Positions 25,936 to 34,654 are shown, counted from the stretch's first letter. The stretch is 64,000 bases of DNA from an uncultured Myxococcales bacterium (GCA_903929795.1 CAIYWC010000064.1:1-64000); one strand, 5' to 3'. The notes: generated from the letters alone by a model not told the origin. Program-made: numbers and translations.

Positions 25936-26913
25936 ATGTCGCGCCACCCCGCCTGCTTGCTGACCACGCTGCGCGAGCCCGATGTGCGGCTGCGCTGGCT
26001 GGCGCGGTGGCTGCGCGAGACCGAGCCTGCGGCGGCGGTCGCCGTGCTGGAAGAGGCGGCGCAAGGGGCCGCGCTGGGCAATGTCCGCGAGCTGCACTTG
26101 ACATTTGTCCACTTGCTGCTGCAGCTGCGGCCGCGCCCGGATCTGCCCGGTGGCCCGCTGCCGCCGCCGGACCACCGACTGGTTCTGCCGGACGCGCGCG
26201 TGGCGCAGCTGATTGGTGCGGCGCATCGTCAAGGATTTCAGTGGACTGCCTGGGTGCTGCGCGAGGCGTTTCGGCCGCCGGCGCTGCTGGAAGGTCGGCT
26301 CCTGCCGCTGCAACCGAGTGTCGAGAAGATTCCGCTGGGCGTGCGCAAGGAGCGCGCACGCGTGCCCGATCCGGAGGTCGTCGCGCCGCTGCTCGCCGAT
26401 TCCACGCCGGCGGTCGTGCATATTCTCGCGGAAAATCCGCGGGTTTCGGAGGTGCACGCGCTGTTGGTCGCCACCCTGCGACCGACCCATCCGTACGCGC
26501 TCCAGGCGCTGCTACTGAATCTGCGCTGGTTGACAAATGTCAAGGTGGTGGAGGCGGTGGCGCGCAGTGACGCGGCGCCGCCTTGGCTGGTGCTCGCGCT
26601 GACGCCGCTGCTGGCCAAGCCCGTGCAGATGGCGATTGCCAAGCTGCCGCGAATCCATCCGGAAGTCCGCGAATTAATGGCGCAATGGCTCGATCTGGGC
26701 GACGTCGTCCTGGCCGCCGCGCCGCTGCGTCGCGATCCGAATCCGGGTATTTTCGCGGTCGGCGAGGGCGACCTGGCCGGCGCGCAGGACCTGGCGGAGA
26801 CTGTCGTTGTTATCGCGCCGCTCGCGGTTGATTTGGCAGCGCCCACGCCGAGGCCGCGCCCGACGCGGGTGCGCGGCAAAAGGGTCAAACGGCCGAACAC
26901 CGACAAGGGTTGA
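25936..26913 (+). CDS. Uncharacterised alpha-helical repeat protein
   Basis: Protein of 325 residues with no motif I recognise. No signal peptide is visible. Leu/Ala-rich helices repeat at about 35-40 residue intervals (LRWLARWLRETEPAAAVAVLEEA, HALLVATLRPTHPYALQALLLNL, PPWLVLALTPLLAKPVQMAIAKL), which looks like a HEAT- or TPR-like solenoid. The last 60 residues are basic and end RVRGKRVKRPNTDKG. It starts nine bases after the PEGA gene and ends 33 bases before the stop of the convergent esterase. Solenoid proteins of this kind can be scaffolds; no specific partner is visible beyond the operon. Confidence 0.6.
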   Translation: MSRHPACLLTTLREPDVRLRWLARWLRETEPAAAVAVLEEAAQGAALGNVRELHLTFVHLLLQLRPRPDLPGGPLPPPDHRLVLPDARVAQLIGAAHRQGFQWTAWVLREAFRPPALLEGRLLPLQPSVEKIPLGVRKERARVPDPEVVAPLLADSTPAVVHILAENPRVSEVHALLVATLRPTHPYALQALLLNLRWLTNVKVVEAVARSDAAPPWLVLALTPLLAKPVQMAIAKLPRIHPEVRELMAQWLDLGDVVLAAAPLRRDPNPGIFAVGEGDLAGAQDLAETVVVIAPLAVDLAAPTPRPRPTRVRGKRVKRPNTDKG

Positions 26914-26945
26914 GGGTGGGCCATGTCGAGGTGGCTTTTGTCGCG

Positions 26946-28082
26946 CTACTCGTACACGAACCAGAGCGGCCCCGGGAACAGCCACGCGAGCGCGGATTGC
27001 TGCCGGTCGCGCCAGTTCTCCCAGTTGTGGCCGTCGCGCGCTTCGTCGTAGCGCACTTCCAGGCCGTGCGATTGCAAAAACGGGACCATGGAGCGGTTTT
27101 CATAGATCAGCGACTCGTAAGTCCCGCAGGACATATAGACTTTCTCCGCTGGTCGGCCGGGGCTCTCGCGAAATGCGTTGACGAATTGGACGACGCGGTC
27201 AAACGCCGGGCCTCGCTTGTTCTCTCCGATGTCCGTGAACGCGAAGCTCCCGCTTTGCAAGAGTAATTTTCCGAAGACGCCCGGATAACGCCAAGCAGTC
27301 GCCAGGCTCGCGACACCGCCGAAGCTCGCGCCCATCAGGCACCGCTGCGCCGGCGTGCCAAAGACCGGGTAGTTCCGCTCCATGAACGGCAGGACCTGTT
27401 CGGCGATGAACTGCGCGTGATGCGGGTCATCCGGGTACTCGTCCATACGGTTTTTTGGATGCGTCAGCGCGACGATCAGCGGCGCGACTTCCAGTCGGTG
27501 GATCAGGTTGTCGAGCACGGTTTTGAGCCGCGCATAGCGCAGATAATCGCCACCGTCGTGGACAATCAGCAGCGGATAGCGCCGCGTTTCGCGGTAGCGC
27601 GCGGGCAGGTAGACCGTCAGCGGCCGTGGACCGCCAAACGCCGTGTTGTTCAGCATCAGCTCGTGCAGCGTGCCCTGGCGGGCGTCCGGGTCGGGCAGGC
27701 ACCAATCTGGAACCTCGTAACCCTCTGCCTGGCAAACGGAATTGGCGCCAAACGGGTCGTGCGCGATGTGCGGATTCAGCGGATCGCGAATCCACTGGTT
27801 GTGGCCCGCGCGCTGGATGTCGAATTTGTACTCAAACCGCGAGCCGCGCGGCAGATCGATGGTCAAATACCACAGGTCCGTGTGCGCCAGCCGGTGGAAC
27901 GGCTGCGCGCTCGCGAGGCCGAAGACCCAGTGGCGCAGGTGCACCGCGTCGGCGTGCCCGCGCCAGACAAAAGTGACGTGCATGCCCTCGATGAGCGGAA
28001 ACCGCTGGCTGCGGATGAAGGTGTCGACGGCGTGGCTGTCGAGGCCTGCTTGGCGTTCCAGCCGGTGAATCGCGAGGATCAT
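26946..28082 (-). CDS. Fes-like alpha/beta-hydrolase with N-terminal Ig-like domain
   Basis: Putative serine esterase or peptidase of 378 residues. The N-terminal half (about 25-115) is an early-set beta domain like that of enterochelin esterase Fes and CBM48 proteins. The C-terminal half is an esterase D/Fes-type alpha/beta hydrolase: LTVYLPARYRETRRYPLLIVHDGGDYL, the nucleophile elbow GASFGG with Ser253, LLLQSGSF, and the catalytic His352 in RDGHNWENWRD. No signal peptide is visible, so it acts in the cytoplasm or an unidentified export route is used. Its ATG overlaps the TGA of the S51-like gene (ATGA), tying the two enzymes by translational coupling. In this cluster a role in hydrolysing or releasing the ligase product is inferred. 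Confidence 0.87.
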   Translation of the reverse strand: MILAIHRLERQAGLDSHAVDTFIRSQRFPLIEGMHVTFVWRGHADAVHLRHWVFGLASAQPFHRLAHTDLWYLTIDLPRGSRFEYKFDIQRAGHNQWIRDPLNPHIAHDPFGANSVCQAEGYEVPDWCLPDPDARQGTLHELMLNNTAFGGPRPLTVYLPARYRETRRYPLLIVHDGGDYLRYARLKTVLDNLIHRLEVAPLIVALTHPKNRMDEYPDDPHHAQFIAEQVLPFMERNYPVFGTPAQRCLMGASFGGVASLATAWRYPGVFGKLLLQSGSFAFTDIGENKRGPAFDRVVQFVNAFRESPGRPAEKVYMSCGTYESLIYENRSMVPFLQSHGLEVRYDEARDGHNWENWRDRQQSALAWLFPGPLWFVYE

Positions 28083-29014
28083 GCTGCCTCCGCGCTGGCC
28101 GGGACCGGAAAGCCGCTGGCGTCGAGGCGCAGCGTGCCGGGCGTGAAGTCCCAGTGGCGTCCAGCCAGACGGCCGCAGTTGCCGGCATCGAGACAGATGC
28201 AGTCGGATGGTGAAAAACGGCGTGAAAACAAGGCCATGCGTGGCACGTCGTCGAGCTTCAGCCGCGTCGTTGCGTGCGGCAAGGCGACAATGCCAGGTGC
28301 GAGGCCAAGGCCCACATCCAGAATTTCCGGATTGCCGGCGCCCTCAGGCGGCCGATCGTGAAACGCCACGACGCGGTCGGTCAGCACCATCGCGCCCGCG
28401 GACCACGCGAGAATCGGTTTGTGCGTCATCCCCGCCGCGACGTCCAGCAGTCGCATCCGGCCGATCAGCGTCGACACGTGGCCGCCGGCGATCGCCACGG
28501 CATCGCATTCCTCCAAAATCCCTTGCACTTCAGCGCGATGCTGGGCCAGTGCTCGCCGCTCGCCGGGCAACTCCTGGATCTCAAAAGCCTCGTGCACGTC
28601 GCGAATCCGCCGGAGGTGATGGGCGTCCAGGGCGCGCAATTGCTCAATGGTGTCGATGCGTTCCGGTTCAAGGAGCTCGGCCGGTCCAGCGCGCGACATC
28701 AGCACGGTCGCCGACGCCATCAGGTGGTCCAAGCGCATCCGGTAGATGTCCTGCAGCTGTCGGAGGTTGTCCTGACGGCGGCGATGTGCGGAGAATAGCT
28801 GACGATCCTGGGCGAACACGGCGTCCGTGCGGGCGTGCAGCCGCAGGTTCACAGCGCGGTTGCCAAGCGCGGCGGAGAGCTCGTCGTCCTCCGACTCGCG
28901 CTCTTGCCACCCGGCGGTGATTGTGGCGATCCGCCCGGAAAGTCCAAGCAATTTCAACTCTTCCGTCACGGTAATGACGTGCCTTTGCGGCCCTAGCACC
29001 ACGACTCTGCGCAT
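28079..29014 (-). CDS. S51/cyanophycinase-like serine peptidase or amidase
   Basis: Predicted class I glutamine-amidotransferase-like hydrolase of the S51 branch, 311 residues. The Ser nucleophile is in AWSAGA (Ser205), after the loop AIAGGHVSTL (172-181) that matches the GG-pocket of S51 enzymes, and a His follows at 247 in VALPHATTR. S51 members cut Asp- or Glu-type peptides (dipeptidase E, cyanophycinase). Residues about 60-165 are a charged helical insertion (QDNLRQLQDIYRMRL) that ordinary family members lack. The ATG at 29014 has GGATCAGG upstream and is preferred over an upstream open extension. It heads a two-gene transcript with the esterase, and faces the ATP-grasp pair across a 114-base divergent region. 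Confidence 0.8.
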   Translation of the reverse strand: MRRVVVLGPQRHVITVTEELKLLGLSGRIATITAGWQERESEDDELSAALGNRAVNLRLHARTDAVFAQDRQLFSAHRRRQDNLRQLQDIYRMRLDHLMASATVLMSRAGPAELLEPERIDTIEQLRALDAHHLRRIRDVHEAFEIQELPGERRALAQHRAEVQGILEECDAVAIAGGHVSTLIGRMRLLDVAAGMTHKPILAWSAGAMVLTDRVVAFHDRPPEGAGNPEILDVGLGLAPGIVALPHATTRLKLDDVPRMALFSRRFSPSDCICLDAGNCGRLAGRHWDFTPGTLRLDASGFPVPASAEAA

Positions 29015-29062
29015 CCTGATCCTCGCGTTCCGCTCAGCCCGCCTGGCCGACCCCTGTGTTCT

Positions 29063-29091
29063 TTGGCCGTCGCGCCAGACTGTGCCAGACT
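29063..29091 (+). promoter_or_regulatory. Candidate promoter of the ATP-grasp pair
   Basis: TTGGCC, a 17-base spacer and CAGACT, 37 bases before the ATG at 29129. The -10 is poor against the usual consensus but identical to that of the GT-C-like gene (44717-44745). GCCAGACT is directly repeated at 29074-29091, overlapping the -10. Confidence 0.35.
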
Positions 29092-29128
29092 CGGCGCCGG
29101 AGGGCACCTCGTCTTAGCTGGAGTTCAC

Positions 29129-30349
29129 ATGCATGTCATTCTGGTCGCGCCACATTTTCCCGCCAACCAGCGGCAGTTCGCCCGGGCGCTCAAGTCCGTG
29201 GGCGCGTTCGTCACCGGCATCGGCGAGGCCGCGCCGCAGCACTTGGATGGCGAATTGCGTTCCTGGCTGGGTGCTTACGAGCAAGTGCCGTCCGTGTGCG
29301 ACGATGACGCGATGCTGCACGCCGTCCGCAGGATCCAAGCGCGCGGTTGGGTCGATCGGCTGGAGACGACCGTCGAGGCCCATATCCTGACGTCCGCAAG
29401 GGTCCGCGAACGCACGGGAATTCCGGGGCTGACGGTGCAACAGGCCATCCTGTGCCGCGACAAACCGACGATGAAGGATTTTCTGCGCGACAAGGGGATC
29501 GCGACGGCAGCCTCTGGGGCCGCGTCCACCTTGGTGGAAGTACAGACGTTTATTCAGCGGGTCGGCTATCCGATCGTGCTCAAGCCGCGCGCGGGCGCGG
29601 GTGCGCAGGACACGATAAAGGTTGACGGCGACGCTGATCTGCCCGCGGCTGCGCGGACGATGCAGTTGGACCGCGGCGGCTCCGTGGCGGTGGAGGAGTT
29701 CATCGAGGGCCACGAAGGATTTTACGACACGGTGACGATCGATGGCCAGGTGCAGCACGAGTTCATTTCGCACTACTACCCGAACGTGCTGGACGCGATG
29801 CGGACGCGGGCGGTCTCGCCGTATATCATCACGACAAACCGCGTCAATGCGCCGGGTTACGATGAAGTGAAGAAGATGGGCCGTGACGTCATCACCGCGA
29901 TGGGTCTGGGGACGACGGCGACGCACATGGAGTGGTTCTTCGGGCCAAAAGGCTTGAAATTTGGGGAGATCGGTGCGCGGCCACCGGGCGTATGCACCTG
30001 GGATTTGTACTCCGCGGCGAACGGCATGGACGTCTACCGCGAGTGGGCTGCGGCGATTGCGCTCGGCCGCGTGTTCGACAAGCCGAGCCGGCAATACGCC
30101 GCTGGATTGATCGCGCTGCGTCCGGAGCGCGACGGCCACATCGTCGGCTATGAAGGCGCGGATCTGCTGCAAAAACAGCTAGGTCAGTGGGTGATCGACG
30201 CGTACCTGCCGCCAGCGGGGACGCGCACGCAGCCGGTGGAGGCGGGCTACATGGCCAACGCCTGGGTGCGGATGCACCACCCGGATTACGACAAGCTGCG
30301 GGAAATGCTGGAGTATGTCGGGCGCACGCTGCGGGTACTGGCGCGCTAG
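29129..30349 (+). CDS. ATP-grasp carboxylate-amine ligase, first of pair
   Basis: Predicted ligase of 406 residues that would activate a carboxylate as an acylphosphate and join it to an amine. An N-terminal PurK-like domain (HVILVAPHFPANQRQF, to about 100) is followed by the ATP-grasp fold: the lysine strand YPIVLKPRAGAGAQDT (about 151-166), VEEFIEG (about 190), and the Mg2+-binding end GLGTTATHMEWFF and FGEIGARPPGV. A Gly-rich loop GAGAQDT is present. The start is the ATG at 29129, with GGAG seven bases upstream. It shares architecture and the HMEWF and GE-AR-PG blocks with its neighbour and with the gene at 61786. Substrate unknown. Confidence 0.88.
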   Translation: MHVILVAPHFPANQRQFARALKSVGAFVTGIGEAAPQHLDGELRSWLGAYEQVPSVCDDDAMLHAVRRIQARGWVDRLETTVEAHILTSARVRERTGIPGLTVQQAILCRDKPTMKDFLRDKGIATAASGAASTLVEVQTFIQRVGYPIVLKPRAGAGAQDTIKVDGDADLPAAARTMQLDRGGSVAVEEFIEGHEGFYDTVTIDGQVQHEFISHYYPNVLDAMRTRAVSPYIITTNRVNAPGYDEVKKMGRDVITAMGLGTTATHMEWFFGPKGLKFGEIGARPPGVCTWDLYSAANGMDVYREWAAAIALGRVFDKPSRQYAAGLIALRPERDGHIVGYEGADLLQKQLGQWVIDAYLPPAGTRTQPVEAGYMANAWVRMHHPDYDKLREMLEYVGRTLRVLAR

Positions 30350-30358
30350 GGGCCGTTC

Positions 30359-31576
30359 ATGAAAGTTGTGTTCATTTCTCCGCATTTTCCTTATGAAATG
30401 CCGCGGTTTACCCGCGGTCTCGCTGAAGTTGGCGCGCAGGTTTACGGCCTCGGCGATGTGCCGCTGGAGCAGATTCCGGACGACACCAAGCGCTGGCTGA
30501 CCGACTACATCCACGTGCCGAGCCTCGGCGACGAGGAGAGCGTCCTGCGGCATGCGCTGTCGGCGCTGCGGCGGCTGCAGCCGGACCGCATCGAGTGCCT
30601 GTGGGAGGTCGGCGTTGAACTGGCGGCGCGGCTGCGCGCGGAGCTGGGGATTGCCGGGCTGAGTCCTGAAAATGCCCGTGATTTTCGCGACAAAGACCGC
30701 ATGAAGGCGCGGCTGGACCGGGCGGGTCTGCGGGTTCCGCGCCACTATCGCGTCGTGTCGCTGGCTGATCTGCAGCACGCCGTGAAATACATCGGCTTTC
30801 CGCTGATCATCAAGCCGATCGACGGCGCGGGCACGCGTGACACCTTCAAGCTGTCGAACGACGCGGACTTGCAGGCAATTTTGCCGCAGATCAAGCACTT
30901 GCCGGAGATGATCGCCGAAGAATTCATCGAAGGCGAAGAATTCACGTTTGATACCGTGTGCATTGAGGGCGTGCCGGTCTTCGAGTCGATCGCGCAGTAC
31001 CACCCGAATCCGCTGCAATCGCGGACGCTGGAATGGATCAGCCCGGCGCAAATTGTCTTGCGAGATCCATATATTGCGCCGCTGGCGGACGCGGTAACAT
31101 TCGGCCGCAACGTGCTCGGGGCGATGGGCACGGGCACGGGATTCACGCACATGGAGTGGTTTCGCAAGCCCAACGGTGAAGTTGTTTTTGGCGAGATCGC
31201 CGCCCGCGCGCCGGGCGGACGGCTCGTCGATCAGATGAATTATGCAAATGATTTCAATGTGTACCGGGAGTGGGCGCGCGCTGTTTGCTGGCACACCTTC
31301 GAGCAGACTCCGCAGCGGCGGTACCACGTCGCCGCCGTGTTCAAGCGAGCGCAGGGGCAGGGCCGCGTCACGCGTATCGAGGGTCTGGAGGAAGTGAGGC
31401 GCGAACTCGACCCGGCGCTCGTCGTCGAGGAGCTCTTGCCCGTCGGCACGCCGCGGCGCGACTGGAAACAGACGCTGCTTGGCGATGGGGTCCTCATCGC
31501 GCGACACCCCGACCACGATACGATGCTGCGGATCATGGGCCGGCTGGTGACGGGGATCCGTATGTTCGCCGAGTAA
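30359..31576 (+). CDS. ATP-grasp carboxylate-amine ligase, second of pair
   Basis: Paralogue of the upstream ligase, 405 residues, nine bases downstream and clearly cotranscribed. It opens KVVFISPHFPYEMPRF and carries FRDKDRMKARLDRAGL, the nucleotide lysine strand FPLIIKPIDGAGTRDT, AEEFIEGEEF and GTGFTHMEWF with FGEIAARAPGG. The acidic and Arg/Gly residues expected for ATP and Mg2+ binding are present, so both copies look active. Divergence between the two across the substrate-side region (residues 200-300) suggests different substrates rather than simple redundancy, as in two-step peptide assembly. Confidence 0.88.
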   Translation: MKVVFISPHFPYEMPRFTRGLAEVGAQVYGLGDVPLEQIPDDTKRWLTDYIHVPSLGDEESVLRHALSALRRLQPDRIECLWEVGVELAARLRAELGIAGLSPENARDFRDKDRMKARLDRAGLRVPRHYRVVSLADLQHAVKYIGFPLIIKPIDGAGTRDTFKLSNDADLQAILPQIKHLPEMIAEEFIEGEEFTFDTVCIEGVPVFESIAQYHPNPLQSRTLEWISPAQIVLRDPYIAPLADAVTFGRNVLGAMGTGTGFTHMEWFRKPNGEVVFGEIAARAPGGRLVDQMNYANDFNVYREWARAVCWHTFEQTPQRRYHVAAVFKRAQGQGRVTRIEGLEEVRRELDPALVVEELLPVGTPRRDWKQTLLGDGVLIARHPDHDTMLRIMGRLVTGIRMFAE

Positions 31577-31927
31577 ACGCGCATTTTGCCCTTCGCGCCG
31601 GGCCTCCACGCGGCCCGACAAAGCCTCCCCCACTTCGCGCTCGGCTGACGCCGGGCGCGACACCACCCTGAACCCCGGGGCGCATGAAGCGTCCCCGTTG
31701 TCCGCGGACCCACGGCGTTTCCGCCGCGCCGCCCTGCCCACTGTTGGCCGCGAGCGATTTGCCCACGGCCTCCCGGCAGCTTGGTTGTGCGCTCGCGCCA
31801 TCGCCCCCGTACGCCGAGGTCCTGCGCGCGAACCGGGGCCCAGCTCGGTCCCGTGCAGAGTATTCGTCGGCCGGAGATTTTTGCCGCGGCGGATCCCAAA
31901 AAAAGGAGTCTCCACGCGCCGCCGGTG
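31577..31927. other. Intergenic region of 351 bases, no gene seen
   Basis: GC-rich region between the second ATP-grasp gene and the small outer-membrane protein gene. Open frames on both strands lack family similarity. A small stem GGGCC/GGCCC near 31600 follows the ATP-grasp stop but has no T-run. A run of seven T on the minus strand (31898-31904), just beyond the outer-membrane gene, lacks a convincing stem. Confidence 0.6.
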
Positions 31928-32434
31928 TCACAAATCCAAGCCGATGCCGGTTCCGCCATAATAATTCCAGAACAAGCCGCCGACAAACGCGTAGGTCGTG
32001 TCGCCGCTGATTTGCCCTTCCGCGCCGATGCGCGCACCGACGCCCCACCGGCGGGCCGGGCGATAGTCGACGCCGATGTCCAGATGGGCCCAAGGCACCC
32101 AGGCGGGGGTGAGGTCGTGGCCGATTGCGGCGCCAACGCCACCGCCGATCGACGGGATCCATTGAAGCGCGTCGACGACAAAGCGCAGTTCCACGGTCGC
32201 GGCCTGCCGGCCGGCGGGGAGCGCGGACCACAAAAAGCGGTCGTGAAAGCCAGCGCCGATTGCCCAAAAGTCTGTCAAATCATAAAGCCAGCGCGCATCG
32301 AGCCCGGCCAGCGTACCCTGCGTCGTCGCGCCGCCCGCGACGCCGACCGCAACTTCGTGCTCGCCTTGCGTGGCGAACGCCGGGGCGGCGGCGAGCGCGC
32401 CAGCGACGGCGGCAACCAACAGCGCGCGCTTCAT
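31928..32434 (-). CDS. Small outer-membrane beta-barrel-like protein
   Basis: Predicted exported protein of 168 residues. A signal peptide of about 22 residues ends APAFA. The mature sequence alternates hydrophobic and polar residues in short strands with turn-rich Gly/Asp (VAVGVAGGATTQG, WAIGAGFHDRF, VGARIGAEG), and ends GLFWNYYGGTGIGLDL, typical of an eight-stranded barrel of the OmpA/OmpW type, although the final residue is Leu rather than Phe. GGAGG lies upstream of the ATG at 32434, and the ATG overlaps the ligA stop (ATGA), so it is translated with ligA despite the unrelated function. Confidence 0.65.
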   Translation of the reverse strand: MKRALLVAAVAGALAAAPAFATQGEHEVAVGVAGGATTQGTLAGLDARWLYDLTDFWAIGAGFHDRFLWSALPAGRQAATVELRFVVDALQWIPSIGGGVGAAIGHDLTPAWVPWAHLDIGVDYRPARRWGVGARIGAEGQISGDTTYAFVGGLFWNYYGGTGIGLDL

Positions 32435-34491
32435 TCCACCTCCAGCTTTTGCCAAAACGCGGCCTCGCCGACAATCGCGGGTTTGTCGCCCGTTTCCCGC
32501 AGCTTGCGCGCCTTCTTGAGCTTGGACGACGGCGTCGCGGAATCCAGCTCATCGGCGCCAACGACGAGCGTCGTCGTCTCCGCCGTCACGCTATCACCTG
32601 CCAGCCCGCCCAGCTTGACCACGCGCGCCTGGGCGTCCGAGCGCTTCATCCGCGTCAGCGTTCCTGTGAAAACAATTACTTGCCCCGCAAGTGGCCCCTC
32701 GCCGACCTGCGACGCGCGCCGTTCCAGCCTCACGTGCACCAGCAGCCGGTCGATCAGCGCCGCCTGCTCGCGCAGCCCGACCACGATCTGCCGCGCCGTG
32801 ATCTCCCCCAGCGAGTGCAGTTCCGCGATCTCCGCAACTTCCAATCGCCGTAACTCATCGAAAGTCCAGCGATCAGCCAGAATCATCGCCGCGTGTTTGC
32901 CCAGCGTCTCGATGCCCAGTGCGCGCAGGAATAACGCGAGGTCGACCACGCGCGCCCGGGCCACTTCGCTCACCAGCTTCTGCGCCAGGATCTTGCCGAC
33001 GCGCGGCAGCTCCTCCAGGTCACCCGCCTGCAACGTGTACAGGTCCGCGGCGTCGGTCACCAGCCCGGCCGCCAGCAGCGCGTCGATGACCTTCTCGCCA
33101 AAGCCGTCCAACTCCAACGTCGCGCAAAAGTGCAACAACTTCCGGGATCTACTGGCGATGCACTGCTCGGGGGTCGTGCAGGCCAGCAGCTCGGTCGTTT
33201 TGCCAGTGGCCTTGTTCAGCGTTTGCTCCAGCCGCGTCGGGCTGCCGCAGCTTGGGCAATGTACCGGCGGCACGATCGCCAAGTGCCCGCCACCCTTGGT
33301 ATTTTCCACGTGCGGGATCACGCCGCCGCGGCGCACGAGCTCCACGGTGTCGCCGATCTGCAGGCCCAGTCGGCGCAGGTTGGACACGTTGTGCAGCGTC
33401 GCTCGCGAGACCGCCGCGCCCGAGAGCTGCACCGGCGCGACAATGGCCACCGGCGTAATCGTCCCGGTCCGCGCGACCGACCATTCCACGTCCAGCAGCG
33501 TCGTCAGGCCGCTTTCGGCGATGAACTTCCAGGCGATCGCGTTGCGCGGATGGTGGGCCGTCAGTCCCAGCCGCGCGGCCAGCGTCGCGTCGTCGAGCTT
33601 GAGCACCACGCCGTCTGCCTCAAAATCCTCGGTCGGCCGCCGTTCGACCCACTGCGCAAACGCGACGTGCGCGTGCGTCGGCCGGATGCGCGCGTGCGGC
33701 GCGGGCGTGAAACCAAGGCGCGCGAGCAGGGCCAGCTTCGCTGTCTCGGTCGGCAGCTCCGGTCCAAGCACGTCGTAGGCGAAAAACCGCAGAAAACTGG
33801 GTGCAAGCGCCGGATTCTCCTTGGCTTTCAGGACGCCGGCCGCCAGATTGCGCGGGTTGGCAAACTGGTCGGCCACGGTCTGGAACGCCGAAAGTGGCAG
33901 GTAGACCTCGCCGCGGACCTCCAGCTCGCCGTGCGGCCAAAAGAGGCCGTCGGTCAGCGCGTTGGGCACGCCACCGACTTGCTTCAGCGAATGCGTTACG
34001 TTTTCGCCAACTTCGCCATCGCCTCGCGTCGCCGCAAGCTTGAGCTTGCCGTCGGCGTCATAGTGAATCGCGCACGCCAGACCGTCGATCTTCGGCGTCA
34101 GCACCAGCCAAGCCTGCGGCGATTGCCCGGCCCACGCGGCCACGTCCTCGGGCGGCAGCGCCTTGGCGTTGTTTGGCTTGCCGGTCAGCGTCGCGCAAAT
34201 TCCCCGCAGCCAGGCGTTGAACTCGTCTGGCGTATTGCACTTTTCCAGCGACAGCATCGGGCGTTTGTGCGTGACCTTTTCGGCCTCGGCGACCGGTGGC
34301 GGCGTGCCGACCTGCCGCAGCGCAGTGTGGTTCGGCTCCCGGCGTCGGAGCTCGGCGACCAGCGCGTCAAACGCCGCGTCGGAAATTTCCGGAGCTGCCT
34401 CAGCGAAATACAAGCGATTGTGGCGCAGGATCTCATCGGCCAGCTGCGCCGTCGGCCATTCGCGGGGCTGTGAAAGTTTGGACGGCATCAT
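32431..34491 (-). CDS. ligA: NAD-dependent DNA ligase (divergent LigA)
   Basis: NAD+-dependent DNA ligase of 686 residues. It holds an N-terminal Ia-like domain (NRLYFAEAAPEISDAAFDAL), the adenylation motif PKIDG with Lys near 134, an OB-fold (ARTGTITPVAIVAPVQLSG), a zinc finger with CPSC and CTTPEQC, helix-hairpin-helix repeats including ELPRVGKILAQKL, and a C-terminal BRCT domain from about 610 (VIVFTGTLTRM). The order matches LigA. The N-terminal region deviates from the usual YYVLDAPEISD form, so this may be a second, specialised copy. The start at 34491 (MMPSK) or 34488 is chosen because the frame otherwise runs into the tRNA gene. No other repair gene is adjacent. Confidence 0.93.
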   Translation of the reverse strand: MMPSKLSQPREWPTAQLADEILRHNRLYFAEAAPEISDAAFDALVAELRRREPNHTALRQVGTPPPVAEAEKVTHKRPMLSLEKCNTPDEFNAWLRGICATLTGKPNNAKALPPEDVAAWAGQSPQAWLVLTPKIDGLACAIHYDADGKLKLAATRGDGEVGENVTHSLKQVGGVPNALTDGLFWPHGELEVRGEVYLPLSAFQTVADQFANPRNLAAGVLKAKENPALAPSFLRFFAYDVLGPELPTETAKLALLARLGFTPAPHARIRPTHAHVAFAQWVERRPTEDFEADGVVLKLDDATLAARLGLTAHHPRNAIAWKFIAESGLTTLLDVEWSVARTGTITPVAIVAPVQLSGAAVSRATLHNVSNLRRLGLQIGDTVELVRRGGVIPHVENTKGGGHLAIVPPVHCPSCGSPTRLEQTLNKATGKTTELLACTTPEQCIASRSRKLLHFCATLELDGFGEKVIDALLAAGLVTDAADLYTLQAGDLEELPRVGKILAQKLVSEVARARVVDLALFLRALGIETLGKHAAMILADRWTFDELRRLEVAEIAELHSLGEITARQIVVGLREQAALIDRLLVHVRLERRASQVGEGPLAGQVIVFTGTLTRMKRSDAQARVVKLGGLAGDSVTAETTTLVVGADELDSATPSSKLKKARKLRETGDKPAIVGEAAFWQKLEVE

Positions 34492-34577
34492 CGCGACTTG
34501 TACGAGTGGGGATAGCCTGTTACCTTGCGCGCGTTCGGACCGTGAGACACCCAGTTTCCGCATCCGGACCGAGCCAC

Positions 34578-34654
34578 GTCCCCGTAGCTCAGTAGGATAG
34601 AGCGTTCGCCTCCTAAGCGAAAGGCCGCGCGTTCGAATCGCGCCGGGGACGCCA
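34578..34654 (+). tRNA. tRNA-Arg (anticodon CCT)
   Basis: Complete cloverleaf. Acceptor GTCCCCG pairs with CGGGGAC, then discriminator G and genomically encoded CCA (34652-34654). The D-arm is AGCTCAGTAGGATAGAGC. The anticodon stem TTCGC/GCGAA encloses the loop CTCCTAA, giving anticodon CCT, which reads AGG. The T-arm is GCGCGTTCGAATCGCGC. It lies between the divergent ligA and DEAD-box genes. Confidence 0.97.

Noticed and set aside
31898-31904. Intrinsic terminator after the small outer-membrane gene (seven T on the minus strand)
   Set aside because: The only stem next to the T-run has a one-base loop, so it cannot form.
31781-33778. A 665-codon plus-strand open frame opposite ligA
   Set aside because: ligA has all family motifs on the other strand; the plus frame is Ser/Arg-rich without similarity.
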